Assembly (NCBI RefSeq): GCF_041088075.1
Contig: NZ_JBGCVY010000027.1
Location: 1-64,000 of the forward strand
Source of the DNA: Mucilaginibacter_A sp041088075
Lineage (GTDB): Bacteria; Bacteroidota; Bacteroidia; Sphingobacteriales; Sphingobacteriaceae
Length of the DNA stretch: 64,000 nt
Direction of reading: 5' to 3'
In this document: piece by piece, positions 54,645 through 62,912 of the stretch
How positions within the stretch are numbered: the stretch's first letter is position 1
How the letters are laid out: each line of letters begins with the position of its first letter
Position numbers and translations under genes: made by a program
The notes under the pieces: generated by a model
What the model was told of the DNA's origin: nothing
Databases searched by the model: none
Seen by the model: the letters and a program-made list of their open reading frames with translations, nothing else

Positions 54645-56015
54645 ATGGAAGAAAACATAGCGGAAATTGAAGCGCTGCTGGAAAACGGCAAAGAGCAGCA
54701 GTTGAAAGAATACCTGGACGATCTGAACATATCGGATGTAGAACATCTGATTGACGAATATCCCGAACATGCAGCCACTTTTATCGAAACATTATCCATC
54801 AACCGGGCGGTCAATGTTTTTCGTATCCTCGATTTTCCAACGCAGGAACGGATCATCAAAAAGCTTTCGGGGCCAAAAGTTACGGAACTGATTACCGAAT
54901 TGCCGCCGGACGACCGGACAGCTTTGTTCAGCGAACTGCATGGCGATGCGGTAAAAAAATTGATCATTTTGCTTCCTCCGGCCGAAAGAAAAGAAGCTTT
55001 GGCGTTGTTGGGCTACGAAGAAGACAGCATAGGAAGGTTGATGACGCCCGATTATATTGCCGTTAAAAAAAGCTGGGACGTGAACCATGTTTTGGCGCAC
55101 ATCAGGCGTTACGGTAAAAATTCGGAAACGATTGATGTGATTTATGTGATTGATGATGAGGGCGTTTTGCTGGACGATATCCGTATCCGCGATATTTTGC
55201 TGGTTGATCCTTTAACGCCAATCAGCGAACTGATGGACGACCGCCTGATTTCCCTCCACGTACACGACCCGCAGGAAGAAGCCATCAACGTTTTCAGGAT
55301 GAACAACCGTGTGGCTTTGCCCGTAACCGACCAGGACGATATTTTACTCGGCATTGTTACCGTGGATGATATTTTATGGATTGCCAACGAAGAATACACC
55401 GAAGACATCCAGAAAATTGGCGGTACAGAAGCTTTAGACGAGCCGTATTTGGACATGCCATTGCTAAAGCTGGTTAGGAAACGTGTGGGCTGGCTTATCA
55501 TTTTGTTTTTGGGCGAAATGTTGACCGCTACTGCGATGGCTTATTTTGAAGACGAAATTGCCAAAGCGGTAGTGTTGGCTTTGTTTGTGCCCTTAATTAT
55601 TTCGAGTGGCGGCAACAGCGGTTCACAGGCTTCAACATTAATTATCCAGGCCATGGCTTTGGGCGAAGTAACCATTGCCGATTGGTGGCGTGTGATGCGG
55701 CGCGAAATTTTATCCGGTTTGATGTTGGGCATCACGCTGGGCTTAATTGGTTTTATGCGGATCTATGTCTGGAGTTTATTCTCGCACATTTATGGCCCGC
55801 ATTGGCAATTGGTTGGATTGACTGTAAGTTGCGCTTTGGTAGGCGTGGTTTTGTGGGGATCGCTTGCCGGTTCGATGCTTCCTTTACTGCTTAAAAAACT
55901 GGGTGCGGATCCGGCCACTTCATCCGCGCCTTTTGTGGCAACTTTGGTGGATGTAACCGGTTTGGTTATTTATTTTTCTATCGCCGTAATGATTATGCAA
56001 GGCAAACTTTTATAG
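54645..56015 (+). CDS. mgtE: Magnesium transporter MgtE
   Basis: 456 residues. An acidic N domain (about 1-125), a CBS pair (about 130-255) and five membrane helices (about 285-455) match MgtE. The pore segment IISSGGNSGSQASTLIIQAMALGEV and the C-terminal PATSSAPFVATLVDVTGLVIYF are family hallmarks. The channel closes when cytosolic Mg binds the N and CBS domains. No Mg riboswitch is evident in the 170 nt upstream. A form-B motif follows 3 nt after the stop codon (56018-56029). Confidence 0.96.
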   Translation: MEENIAEIEALLENGKEQQLKEYLDDLNISDVEHLIDEYPEHAATFIETLSINRAVNVFRILDFPTQERIIKKLSGPKVTELITELPPDDRTALFSELHGDAVKKLIILLPPAERKEALALLGYEEDSIGRLMTPDYIAVKKSWDVNHVLAHIRRYGKNSETIDVIYVIDDEGVLLDDIRIRDILLVDPLTPISELMDDRLISLHVHDPQEEAINVFRMNNRVALPVTDQDDILLGIVTVDDILWIANEEYTEDIQKIGGTEALDEPYLDMPLLKLVRKRVGWLIILFLGEMLTATAMAYFEDEIAKAVVLALFVPLIISSGGNSGSQASTLIIQAMALGEVTIADWWRVMRREILSGLMLGITLGLIGFMRIYVWSLFSHIYGPHWQLVGLTVSCALVGVVLWGSLAGSMLPLLLKKLGADPATSSAPFVATLVDVTGLVIYFSIAVMIMQGKLL

Positions 56016-56073
56016 GGTAAAAACAGTATTGTTTTAGAAGATAAAATATTTACCGTAATTAAAATTTCAAAAA

Positions 56074-56532
56074 ATGGAAGAAAATACAGAAGCAACGGGC
56101 GAAGCAAGCGAAATGCTGATCACTTTTGAAGCAGAAGCCTACATGCGCGAAGCCGGAAAATGGGCCAACTTTTTAGGGAGCGCCGGTTTTGTTTTCAGTG
56201 TTTTAACCATCGTCAGTGCGTTTTCGGTTGGTTCGGTAGTTGGTAAACTGCAGCAAACTTACGGCACCGGCCTTAATCCGAAAGCGTTGAGCAGCGGGCT
56301 GAGCTTTATGTACTTTCTGTTTGGCGTGCTTATTTTTATACCTTCTTTATATTTGTACCAATTTGGCGGCGCGATAAAAAAAGGTTTTGAATACGGCGAC
56401 CAGGTGAACCTTAACCTGGCTTTTCAAAAACTAAAGTCTTATTTCCGGTTTTTTGGGATTTTGATTATTTCCTTCATTGTGTTTTATTTGATGGTTTTGA
56501 TTGGGACTTTAACTGGCGGCGTTTCAAGGTAA
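56074..56532 (+). CDS. DUF5362-like membrane protein
   Basis: 152 residues with three hydrophobic segments (about 33-55, 74-96 and 124-146). EAEAYMREAGKWANFLGSAGFVF at the N-terminus and FGGAIKKGFEYGDQVNLNLAFQKLKSYFRFFGIL resemble DUF5362 proteins, common in Bacteroidota. Function unknown. It follows mgtE by 58 nt in the same direction and may be read from the same transcript. Confidence 0.7.
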   Translation: MEENTEATGEASEMLITFEAEAYMREAGKWANFLGSAGFVFSVLTIVSAFSVGSVVGKLQQTYGTGLNPKALSSGLSFMYFLFGVLIFIPSLYLYQFGGAIKKGFEYGDQVNLNLAFQKLKSYFRFFGILIISFIVFYLMVLIGTLTGGVSR

Positions 56533-56578
56533 AAGGTTCTTATAATTATTGAAAGATTTAAAAGTATATTTGGACGAT

Positions 56579-56785
56579 ATGAAACTTGTTTTAGAGGTAA
56601 CCACAGAACAGCAAAAGCAAGATGTAATTGAGTTTGCAAAGCATTTGAATGTTAATGTTGAGGTGTTGGATTTTACAGAAGATGAAGAAGATGCCGCAAT
56701 GATCCGTGCGATTGATGCAGGTATTCAAAACGATATTTTATCTCCCGCAGAAACGGCTGATTTTCTTTCCCGGCTTGGTAAATAA
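56579..56785 (+). CDS. Putative antitoxin of a RelE/ParE-type pair
   Basis: 68 residues from the ATG at 56579 (MKLVLEVTTEQQKQDVIEF); an in-frame TTG at 56549 would add 10 residues. A small acidic protein whose C-terminus (SPAETADFLSRLGK) resembles antitoxin tails that thread through RelE/ParE toxins. It lies 84 nt upstream of a RelE/ParE-like gene on the same strand. The DNA-binding fold is not evident, so the type is unassigned. Confidence 0.6.
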   Translation: MKLVLEVTTEQQKQDVIEFAKHLNVNVEVLDFTEDEEDAAMIRAIDAGIQNDILSPAETADFLSRLGK

Positions 56786-56869
56786 GTTGTCAATATATTA
56801 TTTAAGCAAAAATAACTTTTACAGCCTTGCCTTTGTCGTTTCCGGGCAAGCAATCTTTAATCTATCTTA

Positions 56870-57148
56870 ATGCAGTATATCGTCGAAAAAGTTTTCGCTA
56901 AAGCTGCGAATAGTCTGCCTAAAGATGTTCAAATAAACATATCAGATTTTATCAAAGCTATTGAAACTGCCCATCATCTGACAGCTATCAATAATATCAA
57001 AAAGCTTAAAACTAACAGAAAGGATCAGCGGGAATGTTACCGATACAAAACCGGTAATTATCGTGTAGGATTTGTTTTAGAAGAAGGAGATATTGTTAGG
57101 TTAGTTGTCGCGGAACACAGAAAAAACATTTACAAAAATTTCCCCTGA
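56870..57148 (+). CDS. RelE/ParE-superfamily toxin
   Basis: 92 residues. The C-terminal pattern KKLKTNRKDQRECYRYKTGNYRVGFVLEEGDIVRLVVAEHRKNIYKNFP is typical of RelE-type mRNA interferases: a basic loop, R-Y-K/R-x-G-x-Y-R-V, then a strand ending in HRKxIY. It probably cleaves mRNA on the ribosome when freed from the antitoxin. The first half is helical, as expected. It lies between housekeeping genes with no mobile element adjacent. Confidence 0.82.
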   Translation: MQYIVEKVFAKAANSLPKDVQINISDFIKAIETAHHLTAINNIKKLKTNRKDQRECYRYKTGNYRVGFVLEEGDIVRLVVAEHRKNIYKNFP

Positions 57149-57188
57149 GAAGTGTAGCTTCAAAAATTTGCTTGGTTTCTTGCCCCAA

Positions 57189-57214
57189 ACAAAAAAACCT
57201 GCCCGAAAGCAGGA
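57189..57214 (-). terminator. Terminator after the DUF3276 gene (possibly bidirectional)
   Basis: CCTGC and GCAGG enclose CCGAAA; on the minus strand a run of seven T follows. It lies between the convergent toxin gene (ends 57148) and DUF3276 gene (ends 57251). Confidence 0.78.
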
Positions 57215-57250
57215 TTTTGTATTGATAAAGTTTAGGGTGTTTAAGTTAAA

Positions 57251-57583
57251 TTATAGTTCGAAAGAAATATCGTCAGTGATTTTAGAAGTGCTGCTTTCGT
57301 TGCTGTCCACAAATTCGTAGCGTTTTTCGGCAACTTCCTGGTTTGCTTTGATGTATTCGGTGGTTTCTTTTAAGCCTTCTGCAAATTTCTCGAAGTCTTC
57401 TTTGTACAAAAAGATCTTGTGTTTTACAAAAACGCCGTCTTCCAAACGCTTTTTGCTTTCTGTGATGGTTACGTAATAATCGTTAGAGCGCGTGGCTTTC
57501 ACATCAAAAAAATAAGTCCTTTTACCGGCCCTTACCTTTTTCGAATAGACCTCTTCCCGGTCCCTGCTATCAAAATCTCCCAT
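57251..57583 (-). CDS. DUF3276 / PUR-domain nucleic-acid-binding protein
   Basis: 110 residues from the ATG at 57583 (MGDFDSRDREEVYSKKVRAGKRTYFFDVKATRSNDYYVTIT). This is the PUR-alpha-like repeat found in Bacteroidota and spirochaetes; KVRAGKRTYFFDVK and KIFLYKEDFEKFAEGL are diagnostic. It binds single-stranded DNA or RNA; its cellular role is unclear. The length is normal, with an acidic tail. Monocistronic: upstream is an ABC exporter on the same strand, whose stop is 124 nt away. Confidence 0.92.
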   Translation of the reverse strand: MGDFDSRDREEVYSKKVRAGKRTYFFDVKATRSNDYYVTITESKKRLEDGVFVKHKIFLYKEDFEKFAEGLKETTEYIKANQEVAEKRYEFVDSNESSTSKITDDISFEL

Positions 57584-57706
57584 TTGCAATAGTTTATATT
57601 TGTTTGACGGCGATAAATATAATGCTTTTTTAAAATTACAAAAGAAAAAAGCCTGTTATCGGCACAAATATTTTTACGTAGAAATACTTTACAAAGTTTC
57701 CGCTCG

Positions 57707-59497
57707 TTAGCCAATAGCTTCTGATTCTTCTAAAAGCTGTTTTTCGTACAGTTCGTAATAGCTTCCTTTTTGTTCCATCAACGCTTCGTGCGTGCCTTGT
57801 TCGATAATTTTACCCTCATCTAAAACAATAATTTTATCGGCATTTTTGATGGTGGAGATGCGGTGCGCAATCAAAATGCTCGTCCGGCCTTTCATCACTT
57901 CGCCCAAATTGTTCAGGATTTCTTCTTCCGTTTTGGTATCCACCGCAGAAAGGCAATCGTCAAAGATCAAAATTTTTGGCTGCTTAAAAACAGCACGCGC
58001 AATGGAAACCCGCTGTTTTTGCCCGCCCGAAAGTGTAACGCCGCGCTCGCCGATCATCGTTTTAAAACCTTCGTCAAAAGCGGCAATGTTATCATAAACG
58101 GCGGCACTTCGGGCGGCGTTTTCTACGCGCGGCATATCCAAAACATCGGCACTAAAAGCAATATTATTGGCGATGGTATCCGAAAAAAGAAAAACTTCCT
58201 GCGGCACAAAACCCGTTTGCGCACGGTAATTTTTTAGGTTGAGTTGCTGGATCGGAACGCCATCAATCAAAATCTCGCCCAACGTGCAATCGTACATCCG
58301 CATTAGTAAATTGGCGATGGTAGATTTCCCGGAACCGGTCCGCCCGATAACCGCAATCAATTCGCCCGGCGCAGCCGTAAACGATACTTCTTTTAAGGCC
58401 ATAATTTTGGTGTCCGGATAAACAAAGCTGACGTTTTTAAATTCGATGTGGCCTTTAATTTCAATTTCCGAAGTTTTGGGTTGATCAATTTCGGAAATTG
58501 TTCCTAAATATTCGTTGATCCTTTTTTGCGATGCCGCCGCACGTTGGATCAAAGAAGTAACCCAGCCCAAACTCAAAACCGGAAAGGTGAGCAGGTTCAC
58601 ATAAACCACAAATTCGGCGATATTTCCTGCGGTGATGTTGCCTTTCATCACCTCAATCCCGCCCACATAAATCGTAATCAACGTACTCATTCCCGCCAGC
58701 AAAAGCATCACCGGATAAAACAACGCCTGCACTTTTACCAGCGAAAGCGAATCGGTTTTGTAAGCCTCACTTTCTTTGCGGAAGCTGGCGCTGATGAACT
58801 TTTCACGGACGTAAGATTTGATCACGCGGATTCCCGAAAAAGTTTCCTGCACAAAACTCGACAAGCCCGAAAGCCTTTCCTGGATGCGTTCGCTGCGATG
58901 GTTAATTTCGGTATTCACGATATAAATGGCCAGTGCCAAAACCGGCAGCGGCAACAAACTGAAAATGGCCAGCCGCACGTTGACAGCCAGCATCGCATAA
59001 ATCACCATTAAAAACAGCACGGCGGTGTTGATGGCGTACATAATACTTGGGCCGAGGTACATGCGCACACGGCTCACATCCTCGGTAACGCGGTTCATCA
59101 AATCGCCGGTGTTGTTTCTGCGGTAAAAAGCCAGCGACAAGGTTTGGTAATGGTTGTAAATCTCGTTTTTGAGATCAAACTCGATGTGGCGCGACATTAA
59201 AATAATGGTTTGCCGCATAAAAAACAGGAACAAGCCGCGCAAAAGCGCCATTGCCAAAACGATTGCGCCGAAGAGGAGCAGGCTTTGCCCAAGGAAATCG
59301 TAAATGATTTTTTGCCGATCAAATCCGTTGTACAAATGGTAAATGCGGATATTTTCGGTTACCAGATCAAACGAAAGGCGGATGACGGGCGCAGGCAGCA
59401 CGCCAAAAATATTAGAAACGATAACGAAAAAAATACCGGGGATTAAATACAACCGGTATTTCCACAGGTATTTATTGAGGTAGGCGAGGTGCTTCAT
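57707..59497 (-). CDS. ABC exporter, MsbA/MDR-like half transporter
   Basis: 596 residues. Six membrane helices (about 15-300) precede an ATPase domain: Walker A GRTGSGKS (about 383-390), Q-loop GFVPQEVFLFSDT, signature LSGGQKQR (about 487), Walker B ILIFDDCLSAVD (about 507) and H-loop AHR. The Walker B Glu position holds Asp-Cys (FDDCLSAVD), so the usual catalytic Glu appears changed to Cys or Asp; such half-transporters often work as heterodimers with a degenerate site. It exports lipids or drugs; no partner gene is adjacent. Confidence 0.93.
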   Translation of the reverse strand: MKHLAYLNKYLWKYRLYLIPGIFFVIVSNIFGVLPAPVIRLSFDLVTENIRIYHLYNGFDRQKIIYDFLGQSLLLFGAIVLAMALLRGLFLFFMRQTIILMSRHIEFDLKNEIYNHYQTLSLAFYRRNNTGDLMNRVTEDVSRVRMYLGPSIMYAINTAVLFLMVIYAMLAVNVRLAIFSLLPLPVLALAIYIVNTEINHRSERIQERLSGLSSFVQETFSGIRVIKSYVREKFISASFRKESEAYKTDSLSLVKVQALFYPVMLLLAGMSTLITIYVGGIEVMKGNITAGNIAEFVVYVNLLTFPVLSLGWVTSLIQRAAASQKRINEYLGTISEIDQPKTSEIEIKGHIEFKNVSFVYPDTKIMALKEVSFTAAPGELIAVIGRTGSGKSTIANLLMRMYDCTLGEILIDGVPIQQLNLKNYRAQTGFVPQEVFLFSDTIANNIAFSADVLDMPRVENAARSAAVYDNIAAFDEGFKTMIGERGVTLSGGQKQRVSIARAVFKQPKILIFDDCLSAVDTKTEEEILNNLGEVMKGRTSILIAHRISTIKNADKIIVLDEGKIIEQGTHEALMEQKGSYYELYEKQLLEESEAIG

Positions 59498-59625
59498 GCG
59501 TGTTGCAAAGTTAAAAAAAAGGCGACATCAGCTTTGCTTTGGCAAAAAGTAGCGCAAGGAAATCGCTTCAATCAAAAATGTTTGTATTTTTTGGCTGAAG
59601 CCGTCGGCCTATCCTACCTATTTAA

Positions 59626-59713
59626 CCGTTGGCTGAAGCCAACGGCAATGAATTACGTACCGGTCGGTTTATGGAGGCTACAGGTATTCATTGCCGTCCC
59701 ATTTATGGGACGG
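59626..59713. repeat. Two hairpin repeats with different arms
   Basis: CCGTTGGCTGAAGCCAACGG (59626-59645) and CCGTCCCATTTATGGGACGG (59694-59713), each flanked by CAATGAATTA or ATTCATTG. A CTGAAGCCGTCGGC relic precedes them. The gene-free interval 59498-60027 also has motif copies at 59795 and 59956 and no supportable gene. Confidence 0.7.
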
Positions 59714-60027
59714 TTAGAAAGGGGCAAAAAACGGCTTTAGCCGAAATTTACCATGAGGTTATTTTAAAAGCGATTTTACTAGATAGTAACGGCGATACTG
59801 TTTTTACCAGGTAAAAATTGGTGTGCGCAATTGTTTGCACTTAAAGTCGGAAGCAGAAAACATTTGTTTAGCGTGCTTAAAAAACCTACTTTTGCGGCAA
59901 GATGCAACGGCGAATTTTTTATCGGGAAAAGAATTGGACACCAAAATTATACCGGTAAAAGAAGCATCGGCTTTATAAAAAATATCAGGGCGGATTTACA
60001 ATTTCCGCAGCTCGTTCTTATCAAAAT

Positions 60028-60975
60028 ATGTTAAACAGAAGGCAACTCAGGGTAAAGGTTTTACAGGCATTATACGCCTACAATCATTCTGAAAACAAAC
60101 AAATAACCGCGCACGAAAAACTGCTGCTGCAAAGTGTAGACCAGGTTTTTGAGATGTACATCTGGATGCTTTCGTTAATTGTTGAAGTGGTTGAATACGC
60201 CGAACGGGATGCCGAAGACAGTGCCGCCAAGCATTTGCCAACCGAAGCCGATCTGGCACCGAACCTCAAAATCCTTCAAAACAAATTCATTCTTTCGCTG
60301 CTGAAAAACCCGGAATATTTGGCCGCCATCAAAAAATATAAAGTTGACTGGAGCTTTGACCCGGAAATGGCGCGCTCACTTTTTTATGTCTTAAAAGCAG
60401 CACCGGAATACCAAACTTATTTAGAAAATACCGACGGTTCGATTCAGGCTGATAAAGATATTATCCGTTTTATTTTCAAGAAATTGATTTTGAAATCGCC
60501 AACGGCCGAACAAATTTTTGAAGAAAAGTTTTTAAACTGGCCCATTGATAAAGACCCGTTGCAGGCGATGATTGCCAAAACGTTTAAAAATTTCTCGAAC
60601 GAAGACTTTGCCAAAAATAAACTGGCCGAACTGAGCGCGGATTGGGTAGAAGACCGCGAGTTTTTGGTTACGCTTTTCCAGCAAACCATCCGTTACGACC
60701 AAGAATACCAGCAATTGATTGGTGATAAAACCCAGAACTGGGAAGCCGACCGCATTGCTTTGATGGACACGTTGCTGATGAAAATGGCCATTTGCGAATT
60801 CCTGGGTTTTCCTACCATTCCGGTTAAAGTTACCATCAACGAATATTTGGATATTTCCAAAGAGTTTAGCACGCCTAAAAGTAATTCGTTTATAAACGGT
60901 ATCTTAGATAAAGTTTTGAGCGAATTGAAAGAGCAAAATAAAATTAGAAAATCCGGTCGCGGATTAATAGGTTAA
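60028..60975 (+). CDS. nusB: Transcription antitermination factor NusB (long Bacteroidota form)
   Basis: 315 residues, twice the length of E. coli NusB. The N-terminus (MLNRRQLRVKVLQALYAYNHSE) and the C-terminal NusB core (DTLLMKMAICEFLGFPTIPVKVTINEYLDISKEFSTPKSNSFINGILDKVL) match the family; the middle (about 70-200) is an insertion typical of Bacteroidota. With NusE it binds boxA RNA to keep rRNA transcription processive. It is the first gene of nusB-DUF1573-yajC. Confidence 0.93.
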   Translation: MLNRRQLRVKVLQALYAYNHSENKQITAHEKLLLQSVDQVFEMYIWMLSLIVEVVEYAERDAEDSAAKHLPTEADLAPNLKILQNKFILSLLKNPEYLAAIKKYKVDWSFDPEMARSLFYVLKAAPEYQTYLENTDGSIQADKDIIRFIFKKLILKSPTAEQIFEEKFLNWPIDKDPLQAMIAKTFKNFSNEDFAKNKLAELSADWVEDREFLVTLFQQTIRYDQEYQQLIGDKTQNWEADRIALMDTLLMKMAICEFLGFPTIPVKVTINEYLDISKEFSTPKSNSFINGILDKVLSELKEQNKIRKSGRGLIG

Positions 60976-61413
60976 ATGATGATGAAAAACTTGATCCTGC
61001 TTGCAATTGCCGGTTTTTTAACGGCTTGCAATCAAAACAATGGCACACAAAGTGCAAACACTTCGGCAGCAACAGAAAAAACGGCGGTTGGCAACGGCGC
61101 GGTTTTAAAATTTGACAAAGAAATTTACGATTTTGGAAAGATCAAAGATGGCGACAAAGTAAGCTACAGTTACAGCTTTACCAACACCGGCAAATCGCCT
61201 TTGATTATTACCGATGCGGTGGCAAGCTGCGGCTGCACGATACCAAGCTGGCCGAAAAAACCGATCAACCCCGGCCAAAAAGAAGCCATCAAAGTGATTT
61301 TCAACAGTGCCGGAAAATCCGGTTTGATTGACAAACAAATCACCATTACCGCCAACACTGCGCCTGCACAAACGTTGGTGCATTTGGTGGGCGAAGTAGT
61401 AACCAAAAAATAA
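60976..61413 (+). CDS. DUF1573 lipoprotein
   Basis: 145 residues with a lipobox ending at Cys18 (FLTAC). The immunoglobulin-like DUF1573 domain spans about 45-140 and contains FDFGKIKDG-type (YDFGKIKDGDKVSYSYSF), SCGCTIPSWPKKPINPGQ and IDKQITITAN segments. The start codon directly follows the nusB stop codon, so translation is probably coupled. Function unknown; conserved Cys-Gly-Cys may bind metal or form disulphides. Confidence 0.92.
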   Translation: MMMKNLILLAIAGFLTACNQNNGTQSANTSAATEKTAVGNGAVLKFDKEIYDFGKIKDGDKVSYSYSFTNTGKSPLIITDAVASCGCTIPSWPKKPINPGQKEAIKVIFNSAGKSGLIDKQITITANTAPAQTLVHLVGEVVTKK

Positions 61414-61437
61414 TTCAATTTTTAAAAATAAATTTAT

Positions 61438-61764
61438 ATGATTTCGACTATTTTATTACAACTTCCGGGCGGCATGGGTGCTTTGGGACAGTTTTTGCCA
61501 TTGGTGCTGATTATTGTTGTATTTTATTTTTTCATGATTCGGCCTCAGGTTAAAAAACAAAAAGACCAGAAAAAATATGTGGATGAATTGAAAAAAGGCG
61601 ACAAAGTGGTTACCAGCGCAGGCATACATGGCAAAATTATAGAAGTAGGCGATGTTACCGTTTTGATTGAGGTAGACAACAACGTAAAAATCCGGTTTGA
61701 TAAAAGCGCCATTTCTTTGGAAGCTTCCAGGTTGTTGAACACGCCTGCTGTTACTAAAGCTTAA
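61438..61764 (+). CDS. yajC: Preprotein translocase subunit YajC
   Basis: 108 residues. One membrane helix (about 20-38) is followed by MIRPQVKKQKDQKKYVDELKKGDKVVTSAGIHGKI, the YajC signature. It is an accessory of SecDF at the inner membrane. It starts 24 nt after DUF1573. Confidence 0.95.
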   Translation: MISTILLQLPGGMGALGQFLPLVLIIVVFYFFMIRPQVKKQKDQKKYVDELKKGDKVVTSAGIHGKIIEVGDVTVLIEVDNNVKIRFDKSAISLEASRLLNTPAVTKA

Positions 61765-61781
61765 ATTAAGCATTGCTTTAA

Positions 61782-61935
61782 ATGCTTCTTTTATAGCACA
61801 AAAATGAGAAGACACACCCCTAACCCCTCTCAAGAGGGGAAGCCTAAAGCCGACCTTTCTAAACGTTAGAAAAGTAGCAAACTTTGCTTCCCCTCTCGAG
61901 AGGGGTCAGGGGTGTGTCCTATAACAGCAAAGTTC
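61782..61935. repeat. Composite palindromic repeat element, copy F (degenerate ends)
   Basis: A motif at 61782-61793 starts the element; the core, about 61810-61920, has one CTCAAG and one CTCGAG arm. The GTTTAAAC ends are eroded (TGCTTTAAAT on the left, GTTCAAAAC on the right). It lies between yajC and ybbR inside an otherwise compact gene cluster. Confidence 0.75.
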
Positions 61936-61964
61936 AAAACATAATTTATAGGGGTAAAAGAAGT

Positions 61965-62912
61965 ATGGCCATCATCAAATTATCCAGGACAGAACGCAGG
62001 CGTATTTCCGCTTTCATCACCTGTTTTTTGCTGGCTTTGATGGCCTGGGTTTTTGTTACAATGTCCAACAATTATATTTTCCCGGTCAAAGTGGTTTTAA
62101 ATTTCAAAAACCAGCCTTTGCACAAAGCTTTTTATGCGCTGCAGGCCGATACCGTTAATGCGCTGGTTGGCGGCACGGGCTGGCAAAAATTGTTTAGCAA
62201 TTTATCTTCCAAAAGCCAAAGTGTTGATGTAGATGTCCGAAAACTGGACATTCAAAATTATATCGTGCTGAGCAACCAGCTCCGGCAGATTAATGCGCAA
62301 TCTGAAAAAAACAAACAAATTATTTCTTTCAGCCCCGACACCGTTTTTTTTGATTTTGCCGCCCGAAAAGTAAAACGTGTGCCCGTAGTGTTAAATTACC
62401 ACATCCAATACGACAGGCAATATGCCCGTTCTGATGACATCAACATCCAGCCCAATTATATAACCATTAGCGGCCCGGCAGCTTACGTTGATACTGTAAA
62501 CCATTGGAAAACAGATTCTTTGGTAGTTAAACATGCTGTTTCCAACATTCATACCAAGTTAAAACTGTTGCCGCCAAAAGAAAACAACGTCAGCATTTAT
62601 CCAAAAACAGTGGATGTTGATATCCCGGTTGATGAGTTTACCGAGAAAACTTTGGAGGTTCCGGTTAAACTGATCAACAACAAAAGCTACAGCAATGTGC
62701 TGCTTTTTCCAAAAAAAGTTAAGGTTACTTTTACGGTTTCGCTCAACAATTATCCGGCTATCAACACCGATTTTTTTGAAGCCGTTGCCAACTTGGACGA
62801 CTGGCAAAAAAACGGAAGTTCTACGTTATCTGTAAAGTTGAAACAGCAGCCGGATTTTTGTAAGATTGTCAATATGCAGCCCGCTAGCATCAATTTTATC
62901 GTTCGGAAATAA
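61965..62912 (+). CDS. YbbR-like domain membrane protein
   Basis: 315 residues from the ATG at 61965 (MAIIKLSRTERRRISAF). An upstream in-frame ATG at 61884 lies in the repeat element and is rejected. One N-terminal helix (about 13-32) is followed by two or three YbbR-type beta domains (for example VDVDVRKLDIQNYIV, IQPNYITISGPAAYVDTV, EKTLEVPVKLINNK). In Firmicutes, YbbR (CdaR) regulates the c-di-AMP cyclase; here that role is not shown, but position before coaE is standard in Bacteroidota. The start codon is formed inside a dispersed-motif copy. It overlaps coaE by 1 nt (TAATG). Confidence 0.85.
   Translation: MAIIKLSRTERRRISAFITCFLLALMAWVFVTMSNNYIFPVKVVLNFKNQPLHKAFYALQADTVNALVGGTGWQKLFSNLSSKSQSVDVDVRKLDIQNYIVLSNQLRQINAQSEKNKQIISFSPDTVFFDFAARKVKRVPVVLNYHIQYDRQYARSDDINIQPNYITISGPAAYVDTVNHWKTDSLVVKHAVSNIHTKLKLLPPKENNVSIYPKTVDVDIPVDEFTEKTLEVPVKLINNKSYSNVLLFPKKVKVTFTVSLNNYPAINTDFFEAVANLDDWQKNGSSTLSVKLKQQPDFCKIVNMQPASINFIVRK

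Larger units (their letters stand above)
809..61966. repeat. Dispersed 12-bp motif TAAAARMAGYAT (family-level entry)
   Basis: Exact or one-substitution copies lie on both strands. Form A, TAAAAGAAGYAT on plus: 1379, 9512, 9733, 15705, 16963, 20164, 22805, 26425, 27928, 28384, 32647, 34714, 36527, 47903, 48431, 51070, 59956, 61955, plus one per unit in the arrays at 27.3 and 43.7 kb. Form A on minus (left ends): 6519, 8160, 9441, 9652, 15048, 15673, 16340, 17385, 17478, 20370, 21737, 21813, 23830, 26508, 32615, 36445, 39947, 44989, 51026, 51783, 51938, 61782. Form B, TAAAAACAGYAT: plus at 840, 3706, 5851, 14965, 23745, 33438, 40330, 51713, 52151, 53333, 54495, 56018; minus at 809, 1582, 31639, 51695, 52133, 53315, 59795. 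Intergenic copies usually carry TTTTA plus 4-6 nt before the motif. Function unknown. Confidence 0.9.

Noticed and set aside
59489..59814. Small open frames in the region upstream of nusB
   Set aside because: They lie in hairpin repeats (CCGTTGGC type) and encode repeat-derived peptides.
61884..61964. Upstream start for the YbbR protein
   Set aside because: The 27 extra residues are encoded by the composite repeat element; the membrane helix follows naturally from the ATG at 61965.
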